From Crambe crambe (taxonomy: Eukaryota; Porifera; Demospongiae; Poecilosclerida; Crambeidae), in the NCBI GenBank assembly GCA_963924555.1, contig OZ004587.1, positions 930,001 to 994,000 on the forward strand: a DNA stretch of 64,000 nt. Reading direction: 5' to 3'. A model generated the notes under the pieces. It was not told the DNA's origin. It saw nothing but the letters and a program-made list of their open reading frames with translations, and made no database searches. Made by a program: the position numbers and the translations under genes. Numbering within the stretch: the stretch's first letter is position 1; each line of letters opens with the position of its first letter. Shown piece by piece: positions 61,967 through 64,000 of the stretch.

Positions 61967-64000
61967 GTATTATAAAGCATGGGAGATTTAATAGAGGATA
62001 TTATGGTAAAGGGTTACCACTCATAAGGACACTTCACTGTACTATGTAAATATAATATTTGCGCATGCACATATTGATATTGCACAAGGTAAGATGATAG
62101 ATGTTGCGTATTGTATGAATATAAAATGTACTTAAGAAAATTCAATAATAGGTAATATTAGCTAAATGGTGACAGTCCCAACTTTTTAATTATAAACGTT
62201 TTGACTCATGACTACTAGTGGCCATGGTCTGGAAATAACTAACTCCATATGACAGAAGTTTGGAACAAATTCATTAAAAGTATATTTGCAATTCAATTGA
62301 AGCTATGATTCAATACCTACGTAGATGGGACTGTCACACATGTAGCTAGTCAGCAGAGGTACATACGTACGTAGAGTGGAATCTCCAGGACCCTCTGAGC
62401 AGAGGGACACAGGAATTTAGAACAACCTTCAAAGGTCTCAAGTAGTTTTACCTCTGAAGAGAGGACAACCTCTCTTCAGTACGACAATCAAGGGACGATA
62501 ATGATGGCTAGTTATCAGGCCCAGTGCAGTATGTCCTCAGGCCCAGTGCAGTGCATCCTCAGGCCCAATGCAGTGTGTCTTCAGGCCCATGCAGTGCATT
62601 GTGTCCTTTATTCAGAGCTTTTACTGTTAGTAATACTACGTAGGTGTCATCATTAAGGTAAGGAAACTTGCAGTTTACTTTATGATAGCTAATAGGTATT
62701 GTACGTAATTACAAGGAGAGTGATGTTTTTATGTATTAATATATACTGCAATGGGATGGAATAATACGCACGTGCTATAATTTATTTAAGTGCTACTCTA
62801 ACGTGCCACTGCACTCAGCCCGCGAACGATGTATTAATAGAGTCAGCACACATGTGTGCATAGTAGCTATTGTGAACATTGACACACATCCAGAACTTCT
62901 TTCAGTGCTACCGTATAAGTAATAACTAACTTGGATGGATCCCATTGATAGAAATTAGAATATCAGTGTAAAATTCAAAATACTGTACGTAATAATCAGT
63001 TCATTGTGTTCTTAACTTAGTTACATAATTAACTGTGAACTTTACAGCTTAGCCTGTTCTTACGTACTATAATACAGAGAATTTTGGTTTATTTTTACTC
63101 ACCTTCCTCTTATTTTGTTTATTACTTTCATTATTGGGTAACTGTTTCCTGGTCATCTGTAGCTATACAAATTGTCCATCCTGTACGTATGTGAATGACC
63201 ATTGATATTTCTAAACCTGATAGCTAAGACAAACCATTCTGTCTGCGCACATTGCATTCATACTTGCATACACTCAGCACAATAACAATCATACTCGCAT
63301 ACAGAAGTTCTTCTACATGCACATCATAGCTAATTCATGGTTCTTCACATACCACATGTTATCTATAATAATGATAATGTGCATGTCAGTGCATACGTAT
63401 GTACACACTACATTAAAAAAACCTGGTCAAGTTGGGACTCAAACCTCGTGCTTATATAGCGAGCCAGCATGCTACAACATAACTAGCAATACTGCTAAGG
63501 TTTGTTTTTATACGTCTTGCAGATGCAATTAAGAAGTGATTGGGCTACGACAACTAACTGTTTATGCAATAAAAATTTCCATGGGTATTGGCTAGTGCGT
63601 AATTAATAATGTTATAACCACGTAAGATCTGTCATGTATTACAACTTTGAGTGGAAAACTGGTACCATGATATAATGACAGTGACAGAGAGAATCAAAAA
63701 AGTAAAGGTGAAACTGCTGGTGTGAATCTCTCTTGTCTGGCAATGAAGGAGATTTTTATTAACTGTGGAAGTTCAGTCATGCATGTATGTATGCATGTAT
63801 TATGATTCTGAGGGAGGTCTATTATAATTATACACACTAGCAATTATATTAAGAGGTTAATATATTAACTACTGTGGAAGTTCAGTCATGTAAATATTAC
63901 AAGCTTGTCTAATATGTCAGAATCATTACAATAAAAAGGTTATTACCTACTGTGGTAGCTCAGTCATACATGTGTTACAATTCTGAGAAAGGTTTGTCTA
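61967..64000. other. Presumed intron, repeats only
   Basis: No convincing coding exon follows within the window. A tandem repeat of about 28 bp (CAGGCCCAGTGCAGT..GTCCT) occupies 62518-62600. Confidence 0.4.
63760..64000. repeat. Tandem repeat of about 90-110 bp at window end
   Basis: Three diverged units start ACTGTGGAAGTTCAGTCATG (63762, 63872, and 63950 as ACTGTGGTAGCTCAGTCATA) and contain ATTCTGAGGGAGGTCT-like ends. It may continue beyond the window. Confidence 0.65.

Overview
The window reads as animal nuclear DNA, most probably from a demosponge and Amphimedon-like. This is inferred from intron-rich animal genes, a complete talin, TRIM-NHL paralogues, a Death-domain gene and many short foldback transposons. 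No bacterial operon, rRNA, tRNA or CRISPR array was seen.

The dominant feature is one talin gene on the minus strand. Its 42 coding exons run from the ATG at 58172 to the stop at 19425. All splice junctions follow GT..AG with compatible phases, and together they give 2532 codons, about the length of vertebrate talin. The 5' end encodes the FERM head (F0-F3), the middle a helical rod, and the 3' end the actin-binding module and dimerisation helix. A 5' UTR intron probably leads to a GC-box/NRF1-type promoter near 61.6 kb. A second gene, resembling the METTL25/RRNAD1 family, starts divergently from there at 61808.

One talin intron, between coding exons 20 and 21 (28665-44106, 15.4 kb), holds a gene cluster. 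It contains a small Ig-domain surface-protein gene on the plus strand and four TRIM-NHL loci on the minus strand, the same strand as talin. TRIM copy 3 (38020-40212) is complete (RING, B-box, coiled coil, filamin, NHL). Copy 2 (34188-35990) lacks the RING. Copy 4 (40760-42903) has a one-base frameshift after its RING. Copy 1 is a 5'-truncated duplicate of copy 2, split by a 1.9 kb DNA transposon. Its 3-bp target duplication can be read directly against the intact paralogue.

Left of talin are four loci. A two-exon minus-strand gene at 365-1310 encodes a lineage-specific protein with a ubiquitin-like fold. A single-exon ankyrin-repeat gene lies at 8366-9610. A multi-exon Death-domain gene spans 12395-16652, and its first exon ends in a 2A-like NPGP motif. 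Decayed transposase genes lie at 1446-2375 and 10329-11290. Between them are many repeats: two elements with long terminal inverted repeats and perfect 9-bp target duplications (4883-5458 and, in a talin intron, 48981-49612), three abutting foldback elements at 17876-18344, a family with a CCGGGATTGGAAA-type inverted terminus, several tandem repeats and AG/GA-rich microsatellites.

Functionally, talin links integrins to actin. The TRIM-NHL, ankyrin, Death and Ig genes belong to expanded signalling or innate-recognition families. No joint pathway can be claimed from the sequence; the nesting is positional.
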